Assembly: GCA_963383645.1 (NCBI GenBank)
Contig: OY726574.1
Span: 56,917,851 to 56,981,850, forward strand
DNA: 64,000 nt
Direction: 5' to 3'
DNA from: Muscardinus avellanarius
Lineage: Eukaryota > Chordata > Mammalia > Rodentia > Gliridae
In this document: positions 13,277 through 25,800 of the stretch, piece after piece
How the letters are laid out: every line of letters starts with the position of its first letter
Numbering within the stretch: position 1 is the stretch's first letter
Notes under the pieces: model-generated
What the model was told of the DNA's origin: nothing
The model's input: the letters and a program-made list of their open reading frames with translations, nothing else
Databases searched by the model: none
Program-made: the position numbers and the translations under genes

Positions 13277-15633
13277 GGAAGGGAGGGAGGGAGGAAGGAA
13301 GGAAAGAAAGAAAGAAAGGAAGGAAGGAAGAAAGAAAGAAAGAAAGAGAAAGAAGGAAAGAAAGAAAGAAAGAAAGAAAGAGAGAAAGAAAGAAAGAAAG
13401 AAAGAAAGGGTGAGTCTTAAAGATTTTTAGCAGCTGGGCATGGTAAACGCACAGTTGTAATCCCAGCACTTGGGAGGCTGAGATGAGAATTTCAGATTCT
13501 CAGCCAGCCTCAGCTACTTAGTGAGGCCCTCTGCAATTTAGTGAGACCTATTTCATAATAAAGAATAAAAAATAGGGCTGGGGGTGTAGCTTTCATGTAG
13601 ATGCTTCTGGGTTTAATCCCCAGTACCACAAAAAAATAAATTAAAAAAAATGTAGAGCCGGGCATGATGGCGCACGCTTGTAATCTCTGTACTTGGGAGG
13701 CTGAGACAGTAGGATCATGGTTTCAAGACAGCCTCAGCTACTTAGTGAGCTCCTTTGCAACTCAGTGAGACCCTGTTTCCAAGTAAGGAATAAAAAATAG
13801 GGCTGGAGGTGTTGCCCAGAGGAGAATGCCCCTGGATTCCATCCCTAGTACCACAACAAAACAAAACAAAACAAAACAACAACAACAAAACACAGAAAAG
13901 AGAGAACAACCTTCTGTGCTCTGCACTGGCTGGTCCAGGGCTCCTTTGCCCCCTCAGAGCTCCCGCTGGGGCAGGGGGTGGGGCCGGGCCTCATGGGCCC
14001 ACGAGCTTGTACAGGGTGTCCACCTCGTGCCCAGCCTCTTGCCAGAGAGTCACCTGTTGGAAAGTCACCTAGTAGGGGCAGGGGCAGAGGGGCAGGCCAG
14101 CAGAGTGTGAGGCTGGGTGGGGCTCCACGCCGAGGAGCAACAGGACCAGACACCTTCACCCAAAGGCCAGCGCTCCCTCCTGTGCCCGGGGGTCAGTGTC
14201 AGCGGCTCTCAGGCAGGATCTGCCTGGGAGCTGAGCCGGACCGTCCCTTCCCGTCCCGCTGCCAGGATCCCAGGACGCTGGTCTCCTGCATTGACTTCAG
14301 GTACATCACGGACGTGCTCACAGAGGACGAGGCCCACGGTGAGTTCCGCGTGAGCCGCCGGAAGTGCCCTGGCAGTGCCCAGGGCCGGCGGCCCCGCCCG
14401 GCCGGCTACAGAGTAAGAGATGCTTTTATCTTTTGCAGAAATACTGCAGAAAGGACAAGCTGGCCAAAAAGAAAGAGGTGAGCTATGAGAGGCTGTCCTA
14501 CTGGCTGGTCCTGCCAGTGTCCACTCTCAAGTGGCCCTTTCCTCCGAGGTGCCCCTCGTCCTCCAGGAGCCCCATGCCCGGTGCCTCGCCCCAGGCGGGC
14601 CTGCGGCTCGGGGGAAGAGGCTGCCTGCGTGGCCTCTGCTTGCAGGGCTCCCTTCAGCCACTGTCCGCTGGAACTTAGGCCTGAGGGTTGTACTGTGGCC
14701 AGGGGGGCCTTGCAGAGTGGGGCATCCAGAGAAGCTATCCTGGCTGGGCATAGTGGCGCACACCTGTGACCCCAGTACTTGGGAAGCTGAGACAGGAGGA
14801 TCAAATCAGCAACCTAGTGAGACCTTCAGCAACCTAGCAGCACCCTGTTTCAAAATAAAACATAAGCTGGGTGTGGTGGCACACACCTGTTATCCTAGTA
14901 CTTGGGGGCGCTGAGACGAAGGATCACAAGTTTGCAGCCAGCCTCAGCCACTTAGTGAGGCCCTCTGCAACTTAGTCCCTGTTTCAAAAGAAAAAGAAAA
15001 CAGAGTCAAGAGTGTAGCTCAAAGGCAGAATGCCCCTGTGTTTAATTTCCAGTACCATAAAAATAAAATAGGACTGGGGTGTAGCTCAGAGGGACAATGA
15101 CCCTGGGTTCAACACCCACTTTAAAAAGGAGAAAGAGAGAGAGGAGAGGATGAGAACGAGCCCGATCACTGAGGCTCGACACCCAGGGCGTGGATAGTGG
15201 TGGGTGCACGTGAAAGGCACCCAGGAGAACAGCTGGATTCTCCGTGGGCAACAGCGTAGCTCCCGGCAGTTCTGATTCCAGAGTAGGTCGGAAGGAGCAA
15301 GATGCTACCGCGCGCTCTCTCTTCCAGAAAAGCAAATGCTGACACACGGCTACCCCGCCTACACCACCTCGTGCGCCTGGCTGGGCTACTCAGACGCCAC
15401 GCTGAAGCAGGTGTGTTGCTTTCCTTTCTATGTTGGGGGTAGAACCCAGGGGCCACGCGCGTGCTAGGCAAGTGCTCAACGCTTACGTACACCCCACCCC
15501 TGCAGGCTGGCTTTTAAAATGGATTTTAGAGCCAGCAAACTGGATTTTCTTTCTCTTTTTCTTTTCTTTCCTTCCTTCCTTCCTCCCTTCGTTCCTTCCC
15601 CCCTTCCCTCCCCTCCCTCCCCCTCTCCCTTTT

Positions 15634-15683
<50 letters not shown>

Positions 15684-17010
15684 TTTCGTGTGGTGCTGAG
15701 GACTGAACCCAGGGGGATTCTACCTCTGAGCTACCCCCTCAGTCCTATTTAATTTATTTATTTGGAAACAGGGTCTCACTAAGTTCATGAGAGCCTTTCT
15801 GAGTTGCTAAGGCTGTTCTCAAACCTATGGTCCTCCTGTTGCAGCCTCCCAAGTACTGGGATTACAGGTGTTCACCACCAAGCGCGGCTTACAATCATAC
15901 CTTACCTCTGACACCAGATGTGTGGGGTTTTCTCCAGACCTGCCAATTATCCCCTCTCTATAGACACACCCTGGTAGCCCCCTGTCCCCAACCCTGAAGC
16001 CCTCTGGACCCTCTGCTTTCGGGTTTCCAGAGGTTTCATGGTGTAGGCGCATAGATGACAGCACTGGCTGTTGGTCCGCAGCCCGCTCCCCCTGGAGGGC
16101 TGCGCTCCAGGCTGCACATCCCAGCCCCCTGCGCAGGGCTTCCTGGTGGCCCGTCATGAAGGGCCCCCTTTCAGGGCCATTTCATTAGCAGGCAAAGGAC
16201 ACGGCCCAGGAGATTCCAAGGACTTCAGGAGCTGTGTGCTAGGAAGTGGGACGGGGAGGTGGAGCGCTGGCGGCCGAGGACACAATCCAAATCGCCCCGG
16301 CTTGTGTTCCTGGCTTTCGTGTTTCTGGAGGAGACTTGTCACTCTACTGTTAGCGTTTCCAAATCACTCTGGACCCAGCGCCTCTTTTAGGAAGTTCTTT
16401 AGCACTAACGCAAGCAAAGTCAAGTGAGCGGGGCACTGTGGTGTGAGCTGGGCACTGTGGTGTGAGCTGGGCACGGTGGTGTGAGCGGGGCACGGTGGTG
16501 TGAGCTGGGCACGGTGGTGTGAGCGGGGCACGGTGGTGTGAGCTGGGCACGGTGGTGTGAGCTGGGCACGGTGGTGTGAGCTGGGCACGGTGGTGTGAGC
16601 GGGGCACGGTGGTGTGAGCTGGGCACGGTGGTGTGAGCGGGGCACGGTGGTGTGAGCTGGGCACGGTGGTGTGAGCGGGGCACGGTGGTGTGAGCGGGGC
16701 ACGGTGGCGCACGCCTGTAATCCCAGTACTTGGGAGGCTCAGGAGAGTCACAGGTTCAGAGCCAGCCTCAGCGATTTAGCAAGGCCCTGCTTCAAAAATA
16801 AAAAGGAAGCTGCCGCGTGTGGTGGCCCACGCTTGTAATCCCAGCATTTGGGAGGCTGAGACAGGAGGATGGTGGTTCGTGGACAGCCTCAGCTATTTAT
16901 TTGCAACTCAGTGAGACCTGGTTTCAAAATAAAGAATAAGAAACAGGGCAGGGGGTGTAGTTCAGAGGTCAAATGCCCCTGGGTTCCATCCCCAGACCTG
17001 CCAAAAAAAT

Positions 17011-17064
<54 letters not shown>

Positions 17065-17065
17065 A

Positions 17066-17136
<71 letters not shown>

Positions 17137-20100
17137 GAGGATAGCCCGGAGGTAGAAAACCAAAAAGAAAAGCCCCTGGGTTCCACCCCAGTACCACCAA
17201 AAATATATAAAATAAAAAAATAAAAAGACCACCATGGCTGGGCGTGGTGGTGCACGCCTGTAATCCCAGCACTTGGGAGGCTGAGACAGGAGGATTGCGC
17301 AGGTTCAAAGCAACTTAGTGAGATCCTGTTACCAAATAAAATATAAAATAGGTCTGGGAGTGTAGCCCGGGGGCAGAAACCCCTGGGTTCCATCTCCAGT
17401 ACCATAAAAACAAAACAAACAAACAAAACAAACACCACAGTGTTTGTGAAACCCAGTTCAGAAGAGACTGGGGTGCTGCCCGTGTGTGACACCGCCGTGT
17501 AACACAGCCACCCCTCTCCCCACAGCTCTGCGCAGCGGCACTGAAGGACGGCTGGACCAGGTAAGTCCTTCCCGTGGTGGCTCACTTGACCTTCGCAGCG
17601 GCAGGGAGCCGCGGAGGGGTGGAGGGGAGGCCAGGGGTTCACCAGCACCAGAGGACCAGAGCTGTGGTAACGGACACGCCGTTCCAGGGCAGGCCTAGTT
17701 AGCATCTTAGAACATCACAGATCAAGAGGCCTGGGGAGCGTCGACTTCAAGCAGCCATCTAGAAGAGAAATCCGCCCTGAGAGCGCGGGTCAACATCCGC
17801 TCGCACGCTCCCGGGACAGCCAGCTGAACCGTGCAGGGCACGTGTCCACTGCCTGAGGGCTTAAGTGCAGGAAGGCCGTGACTATCACCAACCTTTTGCT
17901 TCCAAGTGACTTCCAGCCCCCACTCCCAGTTCTCCTTGCAGCGGGCAGGAAGGACAGCTCCCCCTCTCCCCCCGGAGTGCCAGCACCCCAGCCTCCTCCT
18001 GTCCAAACCCACATCTGCAAAACCCCTCTGCCTCCCCCACCTCTGTGCACTGGACGCGGGCTCCCAGGACCTTCCCCTTAATGAGCGGTGGTTCAGTGAC
18101 CCCGAATCCAACACGGTCCGGGCAGCAGAGACCGTCTTGTCTCTACACACTGTGGGTCTGTGGGTCCTCCCTCTCTTTCTTTCTTCCTTTCTACCTTTCT
18201 TTCTTTCTTTCTTTCTGTTACTGGAGGTGGAACCCAGGAGCATTCTAACTCCAAGCTACATCCCCAGCCCTATTTTCTTTATTCCTTATTTTGAAACAGG
18301 GTCTCATTGAGTTGCAAAGGGCCTCACTAAGTAGTAGCAGAGGCTGTCCTCGAACCGTGATCCTCCTGACTCAGCCTCCCAAATGCTGGGATCACAAGCT
18401 TGCGCCACCACGCCCAGCTCTATTATTTACTTATTTATTTATATATTTATTTTTATTTTTTATTTTTTGTGGTACTGGAGGTGAAACCCAGGGACTTTTC
18501 TATCTCTGGGTTATACTCCCAGACATTTATTTATTTATTTATGTATTTATTTATTTATTTATTGGTGGTACTGGGGGTGGAACCCAGAGGCTTTCTACCT
18601 CTGGGCTATACTCCCAGACCTTTTATATATTTTATTTGGAAACAGGGTCTCACTAAGTTGCCAAAAGCCTCACTAAGTAGCTGAGGCTGGCTTCGAACCC
18701 ATGCGATCCTCCTGTCTCAGCCTCCCAAGTGCGGGATTACAAGCGTGCGCCACCACTCCCGGCCTCCCAGACCTTTTTAAAAAAATATTTTATTTGGAAA
18801 TAGGGTCTCACTGAGTTGCTGAGAGCCTCACTAAGTAGCAGAGGCTGGCTTCAATTCTGTGCGATCCTCCTGTCTCAGCCTCCCAAGCGCTGGGGTTACA
18901 AGCGTGCACCACCACGCCCGTCATTGATTTTATTTTATTTTTATTTTTTGTGGTGCTGGGGATGGAACCCAGGGCCATTCTGCCTCCGAGCTGCACCCCA
19001 GCCCTTTTCTTCTCAGGTGCTGGGCTCCTTTTAACTCCTTGGCTAAGTGAAGAAGGCTTCGGCACCTGATGGGACTGGAATCAGCCTTCTCTCCCTCATC
19101 CCTGCAAGGGCTCGCGTGTGACTCTGGGCACATGGCGCCAGGACCTCCCTCGCCTGCATTTTCTCTGTCTCTGGGGAATGGAAGTAATACCACGATCTCC
19201 TCAGAGTGGCCATATGTGGCGAGGACCAGCGCAGAGCACTGCTCGGGCTGCCTTCCCGCCCTCCCCAGACCCAGGACAGGCAGGAGCAGTCAAAGGGCCA
19301 GTCAGGCAGGTTCCAGAAGGATTTCATGCCCTCCAGGCACAAGAAGCCTGGCCGGCCACTGTGGGCCACGTGGTTGAAGCTCCCAGGAGGCACAGAAATG
19401 TCTTCGGAGGGTGTGTGCTGGCTCGGGGGCAGGATCAGCGGTCCCGAGGCGAGGCGGCCGGGCTGTCCGTGGCACGGAGGCGGCGCGTGGGAAGGCCCAG
19501 GGACCTGGGGCAGGGCCTGGTGAGGGGCGGTGCAGCGTCCTCTGCTGGTGGCCGCTCCACATGACAGCGCCCGTGCTCGGCCTCCCTCTGCAGACAGCAC
19601 AGGCAGCAAACCTTTGTGAAGGCCAGAGCTTAGTGCAACAGCAACACAGGTCAGGAGCCTGCGAGGTGGCCCAGCCCGTGATCCCAGGGCCTCCAGAGGC
19701 CCAGGCAGGAGGACCGCAAGCTCGAGGCCAGCCTGGGCAAGTTAGTTGCAAAGTAAAATTTCCAGTGGCCCAGTGGTAGAACATCCCTGGGTTCAGTCCT
19801 CAGGAACCCCCTCCCTCATAAAAGAAAATCACAGATTAGGAGCCAGCCCTGAGCCAGAGGTGTGTGGAGACCTGTGCAGGAAGCCCGAGGTCACACGCTG
19901 CTGCCTGTCCCCTCCCGGGCCTCAGGCCCCGGCACCAGGGAACGGAGCTGCGGCATGGCCGCCCTCCCCTGGGCTCCTTTGCGATGAGGCCCTCTGTGTG
20001 GCAGGCGGTCACATGTGGGCACTTTGTAGCTGGGCGTGGTGGCCCAGGCCTGAAATCCCAGGACTTGGGAGGCTGAGACAGGAGGATCACAGGTTCACCG

Positions 20101-20309
20101 CCTGCCAGTTTTTAAAAAAAACTGGAGATGGGGGGAGTAGCTCAGATGTAGAATGCCCCTGGGTTCAATTCCCAGTTCAATTAATTAATTAATTAATTAA
20201 TGTAGGTACTTTCTACACCAGACTCGGTTCAGCATCCAGCTGGTGGCCACTTGGCACACCTTGTGGGCTCCATTAGCCTCCCCAGTTCTGGCGGTGGACT
20301 TCTTTTTTT

Positions 20310-20365
<56 letters not shown>

Positions 20366-22779
20366 TTTTCTTTTGGTACTGGGGATGGAACCCAGGGGCA
20401 TTCTACCTCTGAGCTACACCCCCAGCCCTATTTTTTATTCTTTTGTTTTTGTTTTGTTTTGTTTTTTGCGGGTCTGGGGATGGAACCCAGAGGCATTTGA
20501 CCTCCGAGCTACACCCCCTGCCCTATTTTTTATTCTTTATTTTGAAACCTGGTCTCACTGAGTTGCAGAGGCCTCACTAAGTAGCTAAGGCTGTCCGCGA
20601 TCCTCCGGTCTCAGCCTCCCGAATGCTGGGATTACAAGCGTGCGCCACCACGCCTGGCTTTATTCTTTATTTTGAAACAGGGTCTCACTGAGCTGCAAAA
20701 GGCCTCACTAAGTAGCTGAGGCTGGCTGTGAACCTGCAATCCTGTCTCGGCCTCCCGAATGCTGGGATTACAAGTGTGTGTCACCACGCCGGCTGATGGT
20801 GGCCTTCTTGTTAATTTTTACCCACATGGGGCAGCAGAAACTCAGTTAATTGTATTAGCAATCTCACCTCTCTCTGATTCTTACTGCAGATCAGGTAATC
20901 AAGAGTCACTGCCCTCCGGTTTGCAGACTTACTGTCCAGTGACTTATCTTAAGATTTCTAGGGCGAGAGCACGAGGTTCCTGGAAGATGTGATCTGTGAC
21001 TTATTGACAGAGAGTTACTTTGGCAGAAAATCCAGGTGTTTTTGCCAAGCAGAGGACAGACACAAACCTTCCAACCAAATGTATTTGTAGGTTTAAAGTA
21101 AAGGTCGGGGCTGATCTTCAGGACGATGTGCGCAGGTGCCGGCTCATCAGAGACATGATTGGACCAGAGAAGACCTTGGTAAATACCCTGCCACGCCACG
21201 GGGAAGCGGCAGCCTTGCTTGGAGCCTTTGTCCAGGGCCCAAAAGACACCGAGACCAGGCATGGGCCTGCAATCCCAGTACATGGGGGTCTTAGAGAGGA
21301 GGATTACAGGTTTAAGGCCAGCCTCAGAGGTTTACAGAGACTGTTAAAAAAAAAAAAAAAAAAAAAAGAATGAGGATAGAATGTCCCTGGGTTCAATCCC
21401 CAGTTTAAAAAAAAAAAAAAATGGTGGCGCAGGCTTGTAATCCCAGTGCTTAGGAGGCTGAGACAGGAGGATCGTGCAGGTTCAAAGCCAGCCTCAGCTA
21501 CTTAGTGAGGCCCTGTTTCCAAACAAATATAAAATCGGTCTGAGAGTGTAGTCTGGAGGTAGAAAGCCCCTGGGTTCCATCCCCGGTACCACATACAAAA
21601 AAAGAGAATTTTAAAACTTATTGTCAGAGGAAGTACAATGCTGTGGTCTTGCAGTAGGCGAACACTTTTAAAAACTAAACACAGAGCCAGGTGTGGTGGC
21701 GCACACTTGTAATCCCAGCACTTGAGAGGCTGAGACAGGAGGATTGAGGTTTGCGGACAGCCTCAGCTACTTAGTGAGGCCCTCTGCAACTCAGTGAGAC
21801 CCTGTTTCAAAGTAAAGAATAAAAAACAGGACTGGAGGTGTAGCTTGGAGGTAGAATGCCCCTGGGTTCAATCCTCAGTATTAAAAAAAACACACACACA
21901 CACAGAAACTAAACATAGGGTCAATACTTTTTAGTTTTTAATTCTGCAGAACTAGGTATATAAGATCAGGCTGAGGGATGGTTCCTTCTTACTAAAATGG
22001 AGAAACCTGAGCAAACAGGTCTCCCATTGGCGCCCTGGTGTGTCAATCATTAACCCCCTCCTGAGCTCATCAGGTAGGCAGGTTTCAGGAAACCTCCTCG
22101 AGTACCGAAACTTTGTCTGAAATAAATGTAAGAATCAGTCAGTCACTCTTCACCATGTTGTTATGAAACAGTTTTTATAACTGTAAAAATATTTTCATTT
22201 AAGAAAGTTTTAAGAGCTGGGTGTAGTGGCTCACACCTGTAATCTCAGTACTTGAGAGGCTGAGACAGGAAGATTGCAGGTTCACGGCCAGCCTCAGCAA
22301 TTTAGTGAAGCCCTCCACAACTTAGTGAGACCCTGTTTCCAAACCAAGTAATAAATAGGGCTAACGGTGTAGCTCAAAGGTAGAATACCCCTGGGTTCAA
22401 TCCCCAGCACCACACACACACACACACAAAGAAAGGTACAACCTGGGTATGGTGGTGCGTACTTGTAATCCTAGTTCTTGGGAGGCTAAGACAGGAGGAT
22501 TTCAGGTTTGGGGCCAGCATCAGTAACTAAGTGAGGCCCTCCACCACTTAGTGAGACTCTATTTCAGAATAAAAAAGGAAGCTGGGCATGGTGGCGCACA
22601 CTTTGCAATCCCAGCATTCGGGAGGCTGAGACCAGAGGATCGCGGTTTGCAGACAGCCTCAGCTACTTAGTGAGGCCCCCTGCAACTTAGTGAGACCCTG
22701 TTTCAAAATAAAGAATAAAAAAATAGGGCAGGGGGTGTAGCTCGGAGGTCAAATGCCCCTGGGTTCCATCCCCAGACCT

Positions 22780-22815
<36 letters not shown>

Positions 22816-25800
22816 TAGGAGTATAACTCAGAATGCCCTGAATTCAATCTCCAGTACCCCCTCCACACACACACACACAGTTGCAATCAGATCTTTTTAT
22901 GAAGCGTAAAAGACTCATTTCCATCCAGGCGTGGTGGCACATGCTTGTAATCCCAGCATTCAGGAGGCTGAGACAGGAGGATTGTGGTTCGCGGACAGCC
23001 TCAGCTACTTAGACCCTCCGCAACTCAGTGAGACCGTGTTTCAAAATAAAGAGTAAAAAATTGATCAGGGGCTGTAGCTTGAAGGTCAAATGCCTCTGGG
23101 TTCCATCCCCAAACCCGCAGAAAAAAAAAGATTCATTTCCTAAGTTAAATTCAACGCGGAGTCCTTGATATAGAATCAGGAGTCCCATTATTTATTCATA
23201 CACAAATTAATGCTACTTTTGTTCCATGCGGTCATCCTTCTCCAAATAATTTATGGGAAGAATCGATTCCTGGTCTCCTCTCTTCTGGTGCTTAGATACC
23301 CTGGGGCAGAGTTCAAATGCTTGGTGCATCCTGTAGGATCTGTGTCCATTCCCGTCGTCTTCAAGCCTAGGAAGGTGGATGGGGGGACAGTGCCCGCCCC
23401 TCCTACCCGCTGCACACCCAGCACCCGGCTTCCAGGCAGGTGGCAGCACCCAGAGAGCCAACACTGGCTTAACTTACTGCTCCCAAGCAAGGTGACTTCT
23501 CTGTCTTTCTTTCTTTCTTTTTCTTTTTCTTTTTCTTTTTCTTTTTTTTTTTGTGGTACTGGAGTTCCTGGAAACCCTTCTACCTCTGGCTACACTCCCA
23601 GACCTATTTTATATTTTTATTTGGAAACAGCGTCTCTTAAGCCAACGAGGCTGACCTGGAACCTGCGCAATCCTCCTGTCTCCGCCTCCCAAGCGCGGGG
23701 ATTACGAGCGTGCCCCACCTGGTTTCAAATGTTCTTATTTGTAAAATGGCTAACAAGAGCCAACTCACAGGGTAGTTCTGAAGATTAAGTGGAACAAGAC
23801 CCAGCAAGCCGAGTGGAACGGGTCTTCACTGATGATACTTGCCACACATGGCAAGCGATGGCGGCAGCCACTGAAGAGACTCAGCGTTGACTGTGCGTGA
23901 CGCAGGATGTGATAAGCCGGGCGTGGTGGGCACGCTTGTCATCCCAGTACGTGAGAGGCTGAGACAGGAGGATCGCGGTTCGCGGCCAGCCTCAGCTACT
24001 TAGTGAGGCCCTCTGCAACTCAGTGAGACCCTGTTTCAAAATAAAGAATAAAAAAATAGGGCTGGGGGTGTAGCTCGGAGGTCGAATACCCCTGGGTTCC
24101 ATCCCCGGTGATAAGATGGTTTCAGCAAATAAAAGGAACACTGCCAGGCGTATGAGCCTGGCGCGCTGGAGGGCATCTGAATGCAAACTGGGCCCAGCCC
24201 GGGCGCCTCCTGACGTCACAGAGGCCCCAGGAACCAATGCATCTCTCCAGAACAGACAGTGCCTGGGGCAGGATCCCCGTGCCAGCGGCTGCTCTCTGGC
24301 TCCGTTGTTGGGCCTGGGGTGCTGGGCTGCTGCGGCTGTGGAGGAGATGGGGACAGCGCCTCCTGGGAGCCGCCGCCCCGCAGCCCAGGACGTCTCTTCC
24401 TGCAGATGCTGGACGCTAACCAGCGCTGGGACGTGCCCGAGGCCGTGGAGTGGACGACGAAGCTGGCCGAGTTCAAGCCGCTGTGGATCGAGGAGCCGAC
24501 GTCCCCTGACGACATCCTGGGGCACGCCGCCATCTCCAGGGTAGGAGGCCGCTGCTGTGCGCCCTCGGCCCAGTGGTTTGCTTTCCCAGAGAGGCCAGCA
24601 CAGACCCTGAAGCCCTTTGCCTTTCCTTGTACATTTCCTTTTTCTTTTTTTTTTTTTCCAGTACTGGGTATGGAACCCAGGGGCATTCTACCTAGAGCTA
24701 CATCCCCAGGCGTATTTTTTTATTCTTTTATTTTGAAACAGGGTCTCACTAAGTTGCGGAGGGCCTCACTAAGTAGTAGCTGAGGCTGGCCGCGAACCCA
24801 GATCCTCCTGTCTCAGCCTCCCAAGTACTGGGATTGCAAGCGTGCCCACCACTCCTGGCTCTATTTTTCTTTCTTTCTTCTTTCTTTTTTCCTCTTTTTT
24901 CTTTATTTTTTTGCAGTACTGGGGATGAAACCCAGGGCACCGCACCTACAAGCTACACCCCCAGCCCTAGTTTTTTTGTCTTTTTATTTTTGAAACAGCG
25001 TCTCACTGAGTTGCAAAGGGCCTAAGTAGCTGAGGCCGTCTGTTAACCATGAAGTACTTATTGCTTATTATTTAAGTATTTATTGCTTATTATTTAAGTG
25101 TTTATTGCTTATTATTTATTATTATTATTAGTATTAGTATTAGTATTATTGCAACCCAACTTGCAATGGGTTTTTCACGATCCTCGCTGTAAGCCGAGGA
25201 ACACCGGCACTCAACCACTGGAATAAAACAAAAAGTGTCGATTCTCCAGGCTCAGCGACACATGCCTGTAATCACAGTACTTGGGAGGCTGAGACGGGAG
25301 GATCGCAGGTTTTAGGACAGTCTCTGCAGCTTAGCGAGACCCTGTTTCAAAAGAAAAATTAAAAATTAGAGCTGCGGATGTAGCTTGGAGAAAGAAGACC
25401 CCAGGACTCAACTCCCTCTGCCACATGTAGATTCCTGTGGATGACTAAGGGCAAAGGTTTTGCTTAGTGAATGCCAAGGTTGGGCCTCCCCAAGAGAAGG
25501 CTGCCTGCATTTCTCAAGAGCCCTGGAGACAAACTCATACTAATTTGGATCAAGCCTCTCTCCCTTTCAGGTTCAGGAAAAAAACCTCACATATAAGAAT
25601 ATCTGAAGATGGACGTGGTGGCGCACGCTTGTAATCCCAGTACTTGGGAGGCTGAGACAGGAGGCTCGCGGTTCATGGCCATCCTCAGCTACTTAGTGAG
25701 ACCCTCTGCAACTCAGTGAGACCCTGTTTCAAAATAAAGAATAAAAAATAGGGCTGGGGTTGTAGCTCGGAGGTAGAATACCCCTGGGTTCCACCCCCAG

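Noticed and set aside
13140..13469. Phe/Leu/Ser-rich 109-codon and Lys/Glu/Arg-rich frames
   Set aside because: They are translations of a (GAAA)n microsatellite.
16428..16693. CRISPR-like array
   Set aside because: Units are contiguous 19-bp repeats with no unique spacers, in a mammalian intron.
16350..16751. 133-codon repetitive protein ([21 protein letters not shown]) on - strand
   Set aside because: It is only a translation of the 19-bp minisatellite; 19 is not a multiple of 3, so all frames cycle through the array.
17722..18243. 173-codon - strand frame
   Set aside because: No homology, crosses a CTTT tract and a SINE edge; the GC-rich intron is enough to explain it.
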